Of a DNA stretch of 64,000 nucleotides, positions 1 to 8,246 are shown one piece after another (positions within the stretch are counted from its first letter, which is position 1; the number at the start of each line of letters is the position of its first letter). Origin of the DNA: DATJKD01 sp963834855 (GTDB lineage Bacteria; Pseudomonadota; Gammaproteobacteria; Steroidobacterales; Steroidobacteraceae); the NCBI GenBank assembly GCA_963834855.1, contig CAWIDH010000035.1:186001-250000 (forward strand). Reading direction: 5' to 3'. Under the pieces are notes generated by a model. That model saw only the letters and a list, made by a program, of their open reading frames with translations. It did no database searches and had not been told where the DNA came from. Both the position numbers and the translations under genes were made by a program.

Positions 1-1
1 G

Positions 2-916
2 GTCACGCAGGCTCGTGCCAGCGGGGTGGAGTACCGTCTGCCCGAGAACGGCGACAACGTCGTCGGCTTCGTCACGACGGCGATTGCCCGGCACGAGGAC
101 ACGATGCTCGACATCGGCCGGCGCTACGGTGTCGGATACGAGGAAATGATCGCGGCCAACCCGGGCATCGACCCGTGGCTTCCCGGGGATGGTGCGGAGA
201 TTCTCATCCCGACGCGGTTCGTGCTGCCGGTGGCGCCCCGCGACGCCATCGTGGTCAACCTGCCTGAGCATCGCCTGTACTACTACCCGGGCGCGCAGCC
301 CGGGCAGCCACGCGTCGTTCGCACTTATCCGATCAGCACGGGCAAGATGGACTGGAAGACGCCGCTCGGTGTGACGCGGATCGTCGCCAAGCAGAAGCGG
401 CCCAACTGGTATCCACCCAAATCGGTGCTCGAGGAGCATGAGAAGCGTGGAGATCCGTTGCCGCGTGTCGTGCCGCCCGGGCCCGATAACCCGCTCGGCG
501 AGCGCGCGATGCGGCTGGGCATACCCGGCGGCGCGTACCTGATACACGGGACGAATCGACCGGCGGGCGTCGGCATGCAGGTGACGCACGGCTGCATACG
601 GATGTACCCGGAGGACATCGAGGAGCTCTTCGAGCTGGTCGGCGTCAATACGAAGGTGAATCTCATCGATCAGACCACGAAGGTCGGTTGGCAGCGCGGC
701 ACGCTGTTCGTCGAGCGGCACGCGCCGCTGGACGGCACGAACAACCCTGCTCACGATGACCCGGCCGAAATGACCCGCCTGCTCACCAAGGCGAGCGAAG
801 GCCGTCGTGTGACGCTCGACTGGCCGGGTGCCGAGCGTGCATTTCTCCAGGCGACCGGCGTGCCGGTCCCCTTGTCGACGCCCGTCCGCACCGCCGGTTC
901 CGCCGGCGGCGAATGA
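2..916 (+). CDS. L,D-transpeptidase (YkuD family) with LysM, 5' partial
   Basis: Periplasmic enzyme of the ErfK/YbiS/YcfS type. In this family it forms meso-DAP cross-links or attaches Braun lipoprotein to peptidoglycan. A LysM-like segment lies near residues 20-60 of the visible part (IGRRYGVGYEEMIAANPG). The YkuD catalytic core follows, with the HGTN motif and the signature THGCIRM, whose Cys is the nucleophile. The frame is open to the window edge and reads VTQARASG before a GTG at 26. The true start and signal peptide therefore probably lie upstream, and GTG 26 is only an internal candidate. The downstream gene on the opposite strand is an Lpp-like lipoprotein ending in Lys, a plausible substrate. 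Confidence 0.85.
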   Translation, partial: VTQARASGVEYRLPENGDNVVGFVTTAIARHEDTMLDIGRRYGVGYEEMIAANPGIDPWLPGDGAEILIPTRFVLPVAPRDAIVVNLPEHRLYYYPGAQPGQPRVVRTYPISTGKMDWKTPLGVTRIVAKQKRPNWYPPKSVLEEHEKRGDPLPRVVPPGPDNPLGERAMRLGIPGGAYLIHGTNRPAGVGMQVTHGCIRMYPEDIEELFELVGVNTKVNLIDQTTKVGWQRGTLFVERHAPLDGTNNPAHDDPAEMTRLLTKASEGRRVTLDWPGAERAFLQATGVPVPLSTPVRTAGSAGGE

Positions 917-997
917 AAAGAAGACGGCACGAAAAGGCCACGTGACCTCGTACCAACGAGGAACGACGGGGACTGTAGAACTTACAACTGAGCGGTC

Positions 998-1028
998 AAA
1001 AAAAACGCCGCGGTTTGCACCGCGGCGT
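998..1028 (-). terminator. Rho-independent terminator of the lpp-like gene
   Basis: A GC-rich inverted repeat (CGCCGCGG, loop TTTGCA, CCGCGGCG) is followed, in the leftward direction, by a run of eight A on the plus strand, which is a U-tract in the minus-strand transcript. It lies about 30 bases past the stop of the Lpp-like gene. Confidence 0.85.
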
Positions 1029-1060
1029 CATTACATCGCTTATGCGAATTGGTCGTCGGC

Positions 1061-1381
1061 TTACTTGCCCATCGACTTCTGGAATGCACGATCAATCTTC
1101 TCGTTCGTCGCGTCGCAGCAGGCCTGGGCGCCCTGGGCCGCCTGAAGAGCCTGGCTTGCCGTGCTCTGGGCCGCGCTGGCAGCGTTCGAGGCGCTGGAGG
1201 CCGCGGCAGCAGCAGCGTCAGCAGCCGACTTGGCGGCGGCGGCATCCTGCGCAGCAGCCTTGGCAGCAGCATTGGCCGCATCGATGCGGGCCAGCGTGTC
1301 CTTGTTGGTGCAGCCGGTGGCAGTGGCAACGATGAGCGCAGCAACGCCGGCGGTCAGCGTCTTAACGATCGCGGTCTTCAT
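1061..1381 (-). CDS. Lpp/OprI-like alanine-zipper outer-membrane lipoprotein
   Basis: A 106-residue secreted lipoprotein. An N-terminal signal peptide ends in a lipobox (ATATGC, Cys about residue 24). An alanine-rich heptad coiled coil follows, as in Braun lipoprotein and OprI, and the C-terminus is KSMGK. A terminal Lys is the residue that L,D-transpeptidases join to peptidoglycan in the Lpp family, and such an enzyme is encoded just to the left. An adjacent Cys pair near residue 89 is unusual for Lpp. The ATG at 1381 was chosen because the signal peptide begins there. The gene has its own strong terminator. Attachment to murein is inferred, not shown. Confidence 0.8.
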   Translation of the reverse strand: MKTAIVKTLTAGVAALIVATATGCTNKDTLARIDAANAAAKAAAQDAAAAKSAADAAAAAASSASNAASAAQSTASQALQAAQGAQACCDATNEKIDRAFQKSMGK

Positions 1382-1817
1382 TTGTGGTTGTCCTCGGTGG
1401 TTGGAATTGATTGCGAACCCAAAGTCGACTGCGCCGGTCCGCAACACGAGTTCCCTGTGCGGGGGACAGCCGAACGCGCGGATGGTACCCGATCCCAATT
1501 GCCTGATAAAGCGCGGGTTTCGACGCATGGGGGCGACAGGTCCTCGGGCAGACATGCAGGCGCGGGCCGGTAAGGCCCGGCCGTAACGCCAGATTCGGAG
1601 CGTCATGCGCGAGCGCATGCGGGTTGGCGGGCCTGTGGCGCAGCCCCCGTACCACACCTCCGAGCGGCAAATGCAGCGGTTTTCATGCCGTCCGCGATGG
1701 TGGTTGAGACCGAGCACTCGCCCCACACCGTGCATGAGGGCGCGCGCAGTTCGCACTGCACTATGCCGGTGCGCGCGCGCGTGATGCCGGCACGCCGGCC
1801 GGACCGGTGCCGAGCTT
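1382..1817. other. Intergenic region upstream of the lpp-like gene
   Basis: No convincing gene is seen. It should hold the promoter of the leftward lipoprotein gene, with GAGG about 10 bases before its ATG. A GC hairpin near 1560-1580 (CGGGCC/GGCCCG) lacks a T-tract. Reading frames here have neither homologous motifs nor good starts. Confidence 0.4.
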
Positions 1818-2436
1818 TCAGGTCTCGAGGAGCTCGCGCCGCAGCTGCTCGAATTCACGCCGCTCCGCGCGATTGCGACGCGTCGCGAATGTCGACCACG
1901 CTGCCAGGCACAAGGTGAACACGCCAAGCATCGCGAGCATGGACGGCGTCCGTTCGACGAGCGACCAGAGCTCGAGCGGCCACAGGAACCAGGTGGCCGG
2001 ATACCACGCAACCAGGAACGCGACCTGCAGGGCGTACAGGAGCCACGCGAAGCGTACGCTCGCCTCGCGCCTGCGGACGCGCTCGAGCGCGAGCTCGACA
2101 TAGTCGCGCGTGGATTCCCCGCCCGGCCGCCACAGGCCCCTGCGATTTGCGGACGAAAACTGCACGGCCATCGCAGTGAACCAGAGCACCGCGAATCCCC
2201 AGACGAAGGCATCCAGCCCGTCGTTGGTCGCGAGCTTCCAGACAGCGAAGCACACGAGCAGGGCTGCGAACGCGTACTCGCACAGCATGCCAAGGATCAT
2301 CCGGCTGCTTCCTCCGCGGATCTTGCGTCGGATCCCGCCGTCGTCGTCAGCGGCATCCGCGTCGGCGGGGATAGAGCCAGGCCTGTGTGAATGCGTGCCA
2401 GTCGCTGTTGCCGGTCATGTCGGTGTCGGTGGTCAT
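1818..2436 (-). CDS. Membrane protein partner of the ECF sigma factor (frameshifted)
   Basis: Two reading frames make up this gene. The start ATG at 2436 overlaps the sigma-factor stop by four bases (ATGA) and encodes a short soluble N-terminus (about 20 residues up to WHAFTQAW). A one-base slip near 2365 moves to the frame that continues PADADAADDDGGIRRKIRGG into a 160-residue part. That part has four hydrophobic segments (about residues 5-25, 30-48, 85-105 and 118-138 counted from 2300) and a charged C-terminal tail. The position suggests an anti-sigma or signalling partner, but no known anti-sigma motif is visible. Function is unknown. If the slip is real, translation could start at ATG 2300. 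Confidence 0.6.
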
Positions 2437-2966
2437 GATGGGTCTCCCATGAGTCGCTGAAGCTCCGTCCGCGCGCGTGCGAGGCGCACAGCCACGTTGT
2501 TTTCGGTGATTCCCAGCACCTGCGCGATGTCGCGATGCGGTAACCCCTCGAGGCAGAGCGTCACGACCTCGCGCTGGGTGAGGGGCAGTCGGCGCACGGC
2601 GGCGAGCAGCCGGGCGCGCGTTTGCACCGTGTCGACCGACTGCTCGGCGTGTGGCGCGGAATGCGTGAGCTCCGGAACCGTGTCGATGTCGGTGGTGTCG
2701 AGTCGATGACGGCTGGCATGCGTGATCGCCCGGTTGTGCGCGACCCGATAGACGAAGGTTCGCTCGGAGCATTCGCCACGGAAGCGTGGCAGGGCGCGCC
2801 AGATCGCAAGCCAGATGTCCTGGAGGAGGTCCTGGCGCTCCGCGCGGTTCGCCTCGTAGGCGGCGACCAGTCGCGTCAGGGGTGCCCGGTACGTCTCGAT
2901 CAGCTCGTCGAAGCGCCGGTCGAGGCTCGGTCGGGGCACGGCGGCAGCCAGGCTCGGGGTGTTCAC
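2433..2966 (-). CDS. ECF-type RNA polymerase sigma factor
   Basis: A small sigma-70 family protein. Region 2 (about residues 15-80) includes DLLQDIWLAIWRALPRF and FVYRVAHNRAITH. Region 4 follows (about residues 115-170), with the helix-turn-helix around LPLTQREVVTL and ITENNVAVRLARAR. Start choice is uncertain: GTG 2966 fits the family length, ATG 3014 has a weak AGG in front, and TTG 3026 also fits. The stop overlaps the next gene by four bases, so the two are translationally coupled. It is divergent from lexA, and two LexA boxes lie between them, so SOS control of this gene too is possible but unproven. Confidence 0.85.
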   Translation of the reverse strand: MNTPSLAAAVPRPSLDRRFDELIETYRAPLTRLVAAYEANRAERQDLLQDIWLAIWRALPRFRGECSERTFVYRVAHNRAITHASRHRLDTTDIDTVPELTHSAPHAEQSVDTVQTRARLLAAVRRLPLTQREVVTLCLEGLPHRDIAQVLGITENNVAVRLARARTELQRLMGDPS

Positions 2967-3028
2967 GTCGATGGTAGTCCGCGCCGCGCGCCAAACCTTA
3001 CAGCGCGCTTGCATCGCACCTGCCAAGC

Positions 3029-3044
3029 CTGTATATATTCACAG
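3029..3044. promoter_or_regulatory. LexA (SOS) box 1, lexA promoter
   Basis: CTGTATATATTCACAG matches the gammaproteobacterial CTGT-N8-ACAG consensus exactly in the two half-sites. It lies 43 bases before the lexA start and just upstream of the divergent sigma gene. Confidence 0.9.
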
Positions 3045-3047
3045 TAG

Positions 3048-3063
3048 CTGTACATGCATACAG
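3048..3063. promoter_or_regulatory. LexA (SOS) box 2, lexA promoter
   Basis: CTGTACATGCATACAG is a second perfect CTGT-N8-ACAG site, three bases after the first. An ATG at 3054 lies inside this operator. The real lexA start is therefore the ATG at 3072, which is preceded by AGGA. Confidence 0.9.
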
Positions 3064-3071
3064 GAACCACC

Positions 3072-3710
3072 ATGGACGATCTCACCCCGCGCCAGCGTCA
3101 GGTCCTGCGCTTCATCCAGGATGCCGTCATCGAGAACGGCATGCCGCCCACCCGTGCGGAAATCGCCCAGGCGCTCGGTTTCAGGTCCGCTAACGCAGCG
3201 GAGGAACATCTGCGCGCCCTGCAGCGCAAAGGGGTGCTCGAGCTTCTCCCCGGCGCCTCGCGTGGCATCCAGCTCCGCGATTCGCTGCGCGAGCAGCTCG
3301 GCCTGCCGCTCATCGGCCGCGTCGCGGCCGGCAAGCCGATCCTCGCGGAGGAAAACATCGAGGCCCATTACCAGGTGGATCCGCAGCTCTTCCAGCCCAA
3401 GCCGCATTACCTGCTCAAGGTGCGTGGCATGAGCATGCGGGACGTGGGCATCTTCGACGGTGATCTCGTCGCCGTGCACCGGACACCCGAGGTACGCAAC
3501 CGGCAGATCGTCGTGGCGCGTCTCGAGAACGAGGTGACGGTGAAGCGCTACCGCCAGGAGGGCACGGTGGTGTGGCTGCTGCCGGAGAACGCCGATTTCG
3601 AGCCGCTGCGCGTGGATCTCAGGCAGGAGTCGCTGATCATCGAGGGCGTCGTGGTCGGCGTGTTGCGGCAGGACGCGGCGCGCGCTCACGCAGCCGAGAG
3701 ACGCGTTTGA
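3072..3710 (+). CDS. lexA: LexA repressor
   Basis: SOS master repressor, 212 residues. The N-terminal winged helix (about 1-70) has the LexA DNA-recognition pattern PTRAEIAQALGFRSANAAEEH. The C-terminal S24 peptidase domain shows the Ala86-Gly87 self-cleavage site (RVAAGKP), catalytic Ser121 (RGMSMRDVG) and Lys158 (VTVKRY). ATG 3072 is preferred over ATG 3054 because the latter lies in an operator and AGGA is six bases before 3072. Two LexA boxes predict autoregulation. imuA follows 92 bases downstream and is probably in the same transcript, as in lexA-imuA-imuB-dnaE2 cassettes of other proteobacteria. Confidence 0.95.
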   Translation: MDDLTPRQRQVLRFIQDAVIENGMPPTRAEIAQALGFRSANAAEEHLRALQRKGVLELLPGASRGIQLRDSLREQLGLPLIGRVAAGKPILAEENIEAHYQVDPQLFQPKPHYLLKVRGMSMRDVGIFDGDLVAVHRTPEVRNRQIVVARLENEVTVKRYRQEGTVVWLLPENADFEPLRVDLRQESLIIEGVVVGVLRQDAARAHAAERRV

Positions 3711-3802
3711 GCATGGCGCGGGCGTGAGCACGGAGCTGTCGGGGTAGCTCGGGCAGTGCGTGCATACGGAACGGTCGGGTGGCAACGCTGGTCCTGGCGG
3801 TC

Positions 3803-4459
3803 ATGTCTTCCATCGATGAGCTGCTGCGTCATCCCGGCCTCTGGCGCGCCCGCGAGCAGGACGCGTCAACACAACAATCGGGCCTGCCGACGGGCTTCAG
3901 CGCGCTCGATCATTGCCTGCCGGGCGGCGGGTGGCCACGACAAGGGCTCATCGAGGTCCTGACGGATCATCACGGCATCGGTGAACTACAGCTGCTGATG
4001 CCCGCGCTCGCCGCGCTATGCAGCGACGACGACAATGAGAGCGACGACGGCAAGGGCGGCTGGCTTGCCTGGATCGCGCCACCTTACCAGCCGTATGCGC
4101 CTGCGCTCGCCGCCTGCGGCATCGATATCGGCCGCGTGCTCGTCGTCCGCGCGCGGCCCGCATTCTGGGCGATGGAGCAGGCCTTGCGTTCGTCCGCGTG
4201 CAGCGCGGTGCTGGGCTGGTGTGAACACGGCGAGCTCCGGGGCATGCAGGGCCTGCGGCGGCTGCAACTTGCGGCCGAGCAGTCGCAATGTCTTGCAGTG
4301 CTGTTCCGTCGCCGGCAGGAAGCCGCCGAGCCTTCGCCTGCGGTGCTGCGTGTCGTGCTCGAGGCTGATCGAGAAGGGCTCACGGTGCGCGTCGTGAAGA
4401 ATCGCGGTGGTCGTCCGACGAGCGTGCGGCTCTCGTTCCATCCTTCCGGCGTTGCGTGA
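3803..4459 (+). CDS. imuA: Translesion synthesis accessory protein ImuA
   Basis: A 218-residue RecA/SulA-like protein of the ImuA family, which works with ImuB and DnaE2 in SOS-induced mutagenic repair. Family marks are the N-terminal helix SSIDELLRHPGLWRAR, the segment GLPTGFSALDHCLPGGGWPRQ where RecA would have Walker A, and the later WIAPPYQPYAPALAACG and FWAMEQALRS. The P-loop is degenerate. ATG 3803 matches the family start, while an upstream GTG (3779) would add eight residues. Its expected partners imuB and dnaE2 are not adjacent but 14.6 kb downstream, beyond a type I secretion locus, which is unusual. Confidence 0.85.
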   Translation: MSSIDELLRHPGLWRAREQDASTQQSGLPTGFSALDHCLPGGGWPRQGLIEVLTDHHGIGELQLLMPALAALCSDDDNESDDGKGGWLAWIAPPYQPYAPALAACGIDIGRVLVVRARPAFWAMEQALRSSACSAVLGWCEHGELRGMQGLRRLQLAAEQSQCLAVLFRRRQEAAEPSPAVLRVVLEADREGLTVRVVKNRGGRPTSVRLSFHPSGVA

Positions 4460-4461
4460 GC

Positions 4462-4497
4462 CACGCCACACCTGGCGTGTCGTCGCTCCGCTATATT
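4462..4497 (+). promoter_or_regulatory. Hairpin after imuA and candidate -10 for the secretion operon
   Basis: Immediately after the imuA stop is a seven-base-pair hairpin (CACGCCA, loop CACC, TGGCGTG) without a T-tract. Then comes TATATT at 4492-4497, a possible -10 element for the type I secretion genes. No clear -35 is visible. This would give the secretion operon its own start rather than SOS read-through. Confidence 0.3.
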
Positions 4498-4636
4498 CGG
4501 TAAGCCCGGTCGATCCGTGACCGGACGCGCGGATTCGTCCGCCCCCCGGACTTAATGTGGTGCGCATCCTCCCGGCCAGGAGCGTCGGCTGTGGCGCATG
4601 CGTAGATGCGACGGAACCACTGAACTTAACAACAAT

Positions 4637-6802
4637 ATGGACACATCCGCCGTCGTCAAGGGATGGGAATTGCCATCGGACGCACGCCCAGCGTGCGATC
4701 CGCTGTTGGGCTGCCTGGTCCAGATCACGGCGCAGCTCGGCAAGCCTGAATCTCCCGAAGCGCTGACAGCCGGGCTGCCGGTTCCCGACCGCGGGTTGAC
4801 TCCCGAGCTGTTCGTTCGCGCCGCTTCGCGTGCAGGACTGTCTGCGCAGGTCGTGGCGCGTCGCCTCGAGGACATCTCCGAGCTCGTCCTGCCGTGCGTG
4901 CTGCTGCTCGCCGATCGACAAGCGTGCGTGCTCCTCGCCTGGAGAAAGCCGGGCCGCATGCAGGTGTTCCTGCCCGAGTCCGGGGGCCTGCGCGGCACCA
5001 CGCTCGCGGACCTCGGTCCACGCTACACCGGGCACGCGATCTTCGTGCAGCGGCCTCTCAAGCTCGATGCGCGCAGCGCGCAAAGCGCGATCCCGCGCCC
5101 GAAGCACTGGTTCTGGAGCGCGGTCGCGCAGTCCTGGCCCATCTACGGGGAGGCGCTGGTCGCCTCGCTGCTGATCAACCTGTTCGCCCTGGTCACGCCG
5201 TTCTTCACGATGAACGTCTACGACCGCGTGGTACCGAACCTCGCGGTCGAGACGCTCTGGGTGCTCACGATCGGCGTCGGCATCGTTTTCGGCTTCGATC
5301 TGCTGATGCGCACGCTTCGCGCGTACTTCATCGACATCGCCGGCAAGCGTGTGGACGTGATCCTGTCGGCGAACATCTTCGCCAAGGTTCTCGGCATACG
5401 CATGGCGGACCGGCCGGCATCGGTCGGCGCATTCGCAAACAACGTGCAGGAATTCGAGTCGTTCCGCGAGTTCGTCACCTCGGCCACGATCACGACGTTG
5501 GTGGATCTGCCATTTGCGCTCCTGTTCGTCATCGCGATGGCGTGGATCGGCGGCCCCGTCGCCTGGGTGCCGGTGCTCGCGTTTCCGCTGATCGTCGGGT
5601 TCGGACTGCTCCTGCAGCGCCCGTTGTCGGGCGTGGTGCAGGAGAGCTTCCGTCACGCAGCGCAGCGGCAGGCGACGCTGGTGGAAACGCTGGCCGGGCT
5701 CGAGACCATCCGGACCCAGCGGGCCGAAGGTCCCTCACAGCGGCGCTGGGAGCAGGCCATCGGTCAGATTGCGAAGCTCGGGCTCCGTGCGCGATTCCTC
5801 TCCAGCACGATCATCAATTTCTCGAGCTTCGTGCAGCAACTGAGCTACGTCGCGGTGGTCGCGTGGGGCGTGTACCTGATCGCGGACGAGCGACTCACCG
5901 TCGGCGGCCTGATCGCCTGCACGCTGCTGATCGGGCGAGTGCTTGCGCCGTTGTCGCAGATCGCGGGCCTCTTGACCCGCTATCACCAGGCCCGCACGGC
6001 GCTCACGTCGATCGATCGCATCATGACGCTGCCCGACGAGCGGGCCACGGAGCAGCAATACGTGAGCCGCGAGCGGCTGCAGGGCGCGATCGAGTTTCGC
6101 GACGTCACGTTCAGCTACCCGGGACAGGAGGTCGCCGCGCTGTCGAACGTGAGCTTCCGGATCGCACCGGGCGAACGGGTCGCCCTGATCGGGCGTATCG
6201 GCTCCGGCAAGACGACCATCGAGAAGCTGGTGCTCGGTCTCTACCCTCCGACGTCGGGCAGCATCCTGATCGACGGGATCGAGTCACGCCAGATTGACCC
6301 GGTCGAGCTGCGCCGCGACATCGGGTACGTGCCCCAGGACCTCGTGTTGTTCTACGGGTCGGTACGCGACAACATCGTGCTGGGCGCGCCGCGCTCCGAC
6401 GATGCCGCGGTGCTGCGCGCCGCCGAGCAGGCCGGCGTCACCGAGTTCGTCAACCGACACCCGCGCGGCTTTGGGATGCCGGTCGGGGAGCGCGGGGAAG
6501 CCGTCTCCGGCGGCCAGCGCCAGTCGATTGCCATCGCACGCGCCTACCTGTTGCAGCCGCCGATCCTGCTGCTCGATGAGCCGAGCAACGCGATGGACAA
6601 CCGGTCGGAGGAGCATTTCAAGGCGAAGCTCGGCGAGCAGCTCGACGGCCGGACCCTTCTGCTGATCACGCACCGGGCGTCGCTGCTGTCGCTCGTCAAC
6701 CGGGTCATCATTCTCGAGGCCGGCCGAGTCGCCGCCGATGGTCCCCGTGACCTCGTCCTGGCCGCCCTGGCCGGAGGGAAGATCGGTGCGGCAAATCGCT
6801 AA
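4637..6802 (+). CDS. Type I secretion ABC transporter/permease, LapB-like
   Basis: Inner-membrane ATPase/permease that exports the RTX adhesin, 721 residues. Domain order: an N-terminal C39-like domain (about 20-140) of the DPLLGCLVQI type seen in LapB, which recognises but does not cleave substrates; a six-helix transmembrane domain (about 160-450); and an ATPase domain. The ATPase has Walker A GRIGSGKTT (about 518), signature VSGGQRQ (about 625), Walker B ILLLDEPSNAMD and switch His in LITHRAS. ATG 4637 matches the family start; ATG 4598 is possible. The HlyD gene overlaps its end. No TolC-like outer-membrane partner is encoded nearby. Confidence 0.9.
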   Translation: MDTSAVVKGWELPSDARPACDPLLGCLVQITAQLGKPESPEALTAGLPVPDRGLTPELFVRAASRAGLSAQVVARRLEDISELVLPCVLLLADRQACVLLAWRKPGRMQVFLPESGGLRGTTLADLGPRYTGHAIFVQRPLKLDARSAQSAIPRPKHWFWSAVAQSWPIYGEALVASLLINLFALVTPFFTMNVYDRVVPNLAVETLWVLTIGVGIVFGFDLLMRTLRAYFIDIAGKRVDVILSANIFAKVLGIRMADRPASVGAFANNVQEFESFREFVTSATITTLVDLPFALLFVIAMAWIGGPVAWVPVLAFPLIVGFGLLLQRPLSGVVQESFRHAAQRQATLVETLAGLETIRTQRAEGPSQRRWEQAIGQIAKLGLRARFLSSTIINFSSFVQQLSYVAVVAWGVYLIADERLTVGGLIACTLLIGRVLAPLSQIAGLLTRYHQARTALTSIDRIMTLPDERATEQQYVSRERLQGAIEFRDVTFSYPGQEVAALSNVSFRIAPGERVALIGRIGSGKTTIEKLVLGLYPPTSGSILIDGIESRQIDPVELRRDIGYVPQDLVLFYGSVRDNIVLGAPRSDDAAVLRAAEQAGVTEFVNRHPRGFGMPVGERGEAVSGGQRQSIAIARAYLLQPPILLLDEPSNAMDNRSEEHFKAKLGEQLDGRTLLLITHRASLLSLVNRVIILEAGRVAADGPRDLVLAALAGGKIGAANR

Positions 6803-8237
6803 TACCGTGCCCAACCCTGCAGACCGGCCATCTCAACCAGCGGTTCCGTCGACGTCGACGCGTACCGAGTCGAAGTGGCCCTGGCTCGCGCGCGCACGCG
6901 AGGTGTTGCGGCCGCGCGTGGACGATACCGAGTACATGACGGAGGTCAGTGCCGCGGCCCTGCAGGGCGCCCGCCCGCAGGCCCACTGGATCCTCTGGAG
7001 CACGGTCGGATTCTTCCTCGTCGCGCTCCTCTGGGCCGGCTTCGCAACGCTCGATGAGGTCACCGTGGGCATGGGCCAGGTGATTCCCTCGAGCAAGATC
7101 CAGGTCGTGCAGAACCTCGAGGGCGGCATCGTGGCCGAGATCCTCGTCGAGCCCGGCCAGGTCGTCCGCAAGGGCCAGCCGCTGATGCGCATCGACGACA
7201 CGCGTTTCTCCTCGTCGTACCTGGAAGGCGTGGCGAAGGACGACGCGTTGCAGGCCCGGATCGCACGGCTCGAGGCGGAGGCGGTGCTCGGACCGTTCCA
7301 GCCACCCGCGGACCTCGTGAAGACCAACCCGCAGCTCGTAGAGCAGGAGCGGGCGGTATTCGAGTCGCGACGACGGGATTTCGACGCGAGCCTCGCAGTG
7401 ATCCACCGGCAGGCCGAGCAGCGCGGGCAGGAGCTGGCCGAAATGGAGGCCCGCGCCGCGCAGCTCGCGCAAAGCTACGAGCTCGCGCAGCAGGAACTCA
7501 CGATGATCCGCCCGGCCGCGGAGAAGGGCGTGTACCCGAAGGTGGAGCTGATCCGGCTCGAGCGCCAGGCGAACGATCTGAAGGGGCAGCTCGACGTCGC
7601 GCGACTGAGTGTGCCGCGCCTGCGGTCCGCTCGAAGCGAAGTGCGCGAGAAGGCCGAGCAAGTCTCGGCGGAGTTCCGTGCCGCGGCGAGCCGCGAATTG
7701 AGCGAGGCGCGTGGCGAGCAGTCGATGGTCAGTGCCTCGAGGGTGGCTCTGAAAGACCGTCTCGCCCGGACCACCGTGCGTGCGCCGCTCGCAGGGACAA
7801 TAAAGCAGGTCAAAGTCAGCACCGTCGGCGGGGTCATCCAACCCGGCATGGACCTGGTCGAGATCGTGCCGCTCGAGGACACGCTGCTGGTCGAGGCGCG
7901 CGTGCGACCGTCAGACATCGCCTTCGTGCGGCCCGGACTCGAGGCGATGGTCAAGCTGAGCGCGTATGACTTCTCGATCTATGGCGGCCTGGAGGGAACG
8001 GTCGAGCACGTCAGCGCGGACGCGATCGTCGATGAACGCCCGGGCTCGCGGCCCGAGAGCTTCTACCTCGTCCGCGTACGCACGTCCAACGGCGGTCGCG
8101 GCGCGGGCGACCGGGACCTCAAGATCATTCCCGGCATGCAGGCGACGGTCGACATCCGGACCGGGCGCAAGACCGTGCTGCAGTACCTGCTCAAGCCCGT
8201 GCTGCGCGCCAAGCAGACGGCGCTGCGCGAGCGCTGA
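6786..8237 (+). CDS. HlyD/LapC-family type I secretion membrane-fusion protein
   Basis: Periplasmic adaptor linking the ABC transporter to an outer-membrane channel, about 483 residues. A short cytoplasmic N-terminus is followed by one transmembrane helix (LWSTVGFFLVALLWAGFATL, about 75-95). Next come a lipoyl/barrel half with QNLEGGIVAEILVEPGQVVRKGQ, a long coiled coil (about 165-345), and the returning half with RAPLAGTIKQVKV and VEIVPLEDTLLVEARV. GTG 6786 was chosen because GGAGGG lies seven bases upstream. It overlaps the transporter stop by 17 bases, implying coupled translation. GTG 6807 is a second candidate. Confidence 0.9.
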   Translation: MRQIANTVPNPADRPSQPAVPSTSTRTESKWPWLARAREVLRPRVDDTEYMTEVSAAALQGARPQAHWILWSTVGFFLVALLWAGFATLDEVTVGMGQVIPSSKIQVVQNLEGGIVAEILVEPGQVVRKGQPLMRIDDTRFSSSYLEGVAKDDALQARIARLEAEAVLGPFQPPADLVKTNPQLVEQERAVFESRRRDFDASLAVIHRQAEQRGQELAEMEARAAQLAQSYELAQQELTMIRPAAEKGVYPKVELIRLERQANDLKGQLDVARLSVPRLRSARSEVREKAEQVSAEFRAAASRELSEARGEQSMVSASRVALKDRLARTTVRAPLAGTIKQVKVSTVGGVIQPGMDLVEIVPLEDTLLVEARVRPSDIAFVRPGLEAMVKLSAYDFSIYGGLEGTVEHVSADAIVDERPGSRPESFYLVRVRTSNGGRGAGDRDLKIIPGMQATVDIRTGRKTVLQYLLKPVLRAKQTALRER

Positions 8238-8246
8238 GGCACGATC

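Noticed and set aside
3054..3071. Upstream ATG of lexA
   Set aside because: It lies inside the second LexA box and has no ribosome binding site; ATG 3072 fits the family.
4016..5656. Long minus-strand frame opposite imuA and the ABC transporter
   Set aside because: It has a shadow composition rich in Arg, Glu and His with no motifs. The plus strand holds two recognised families.
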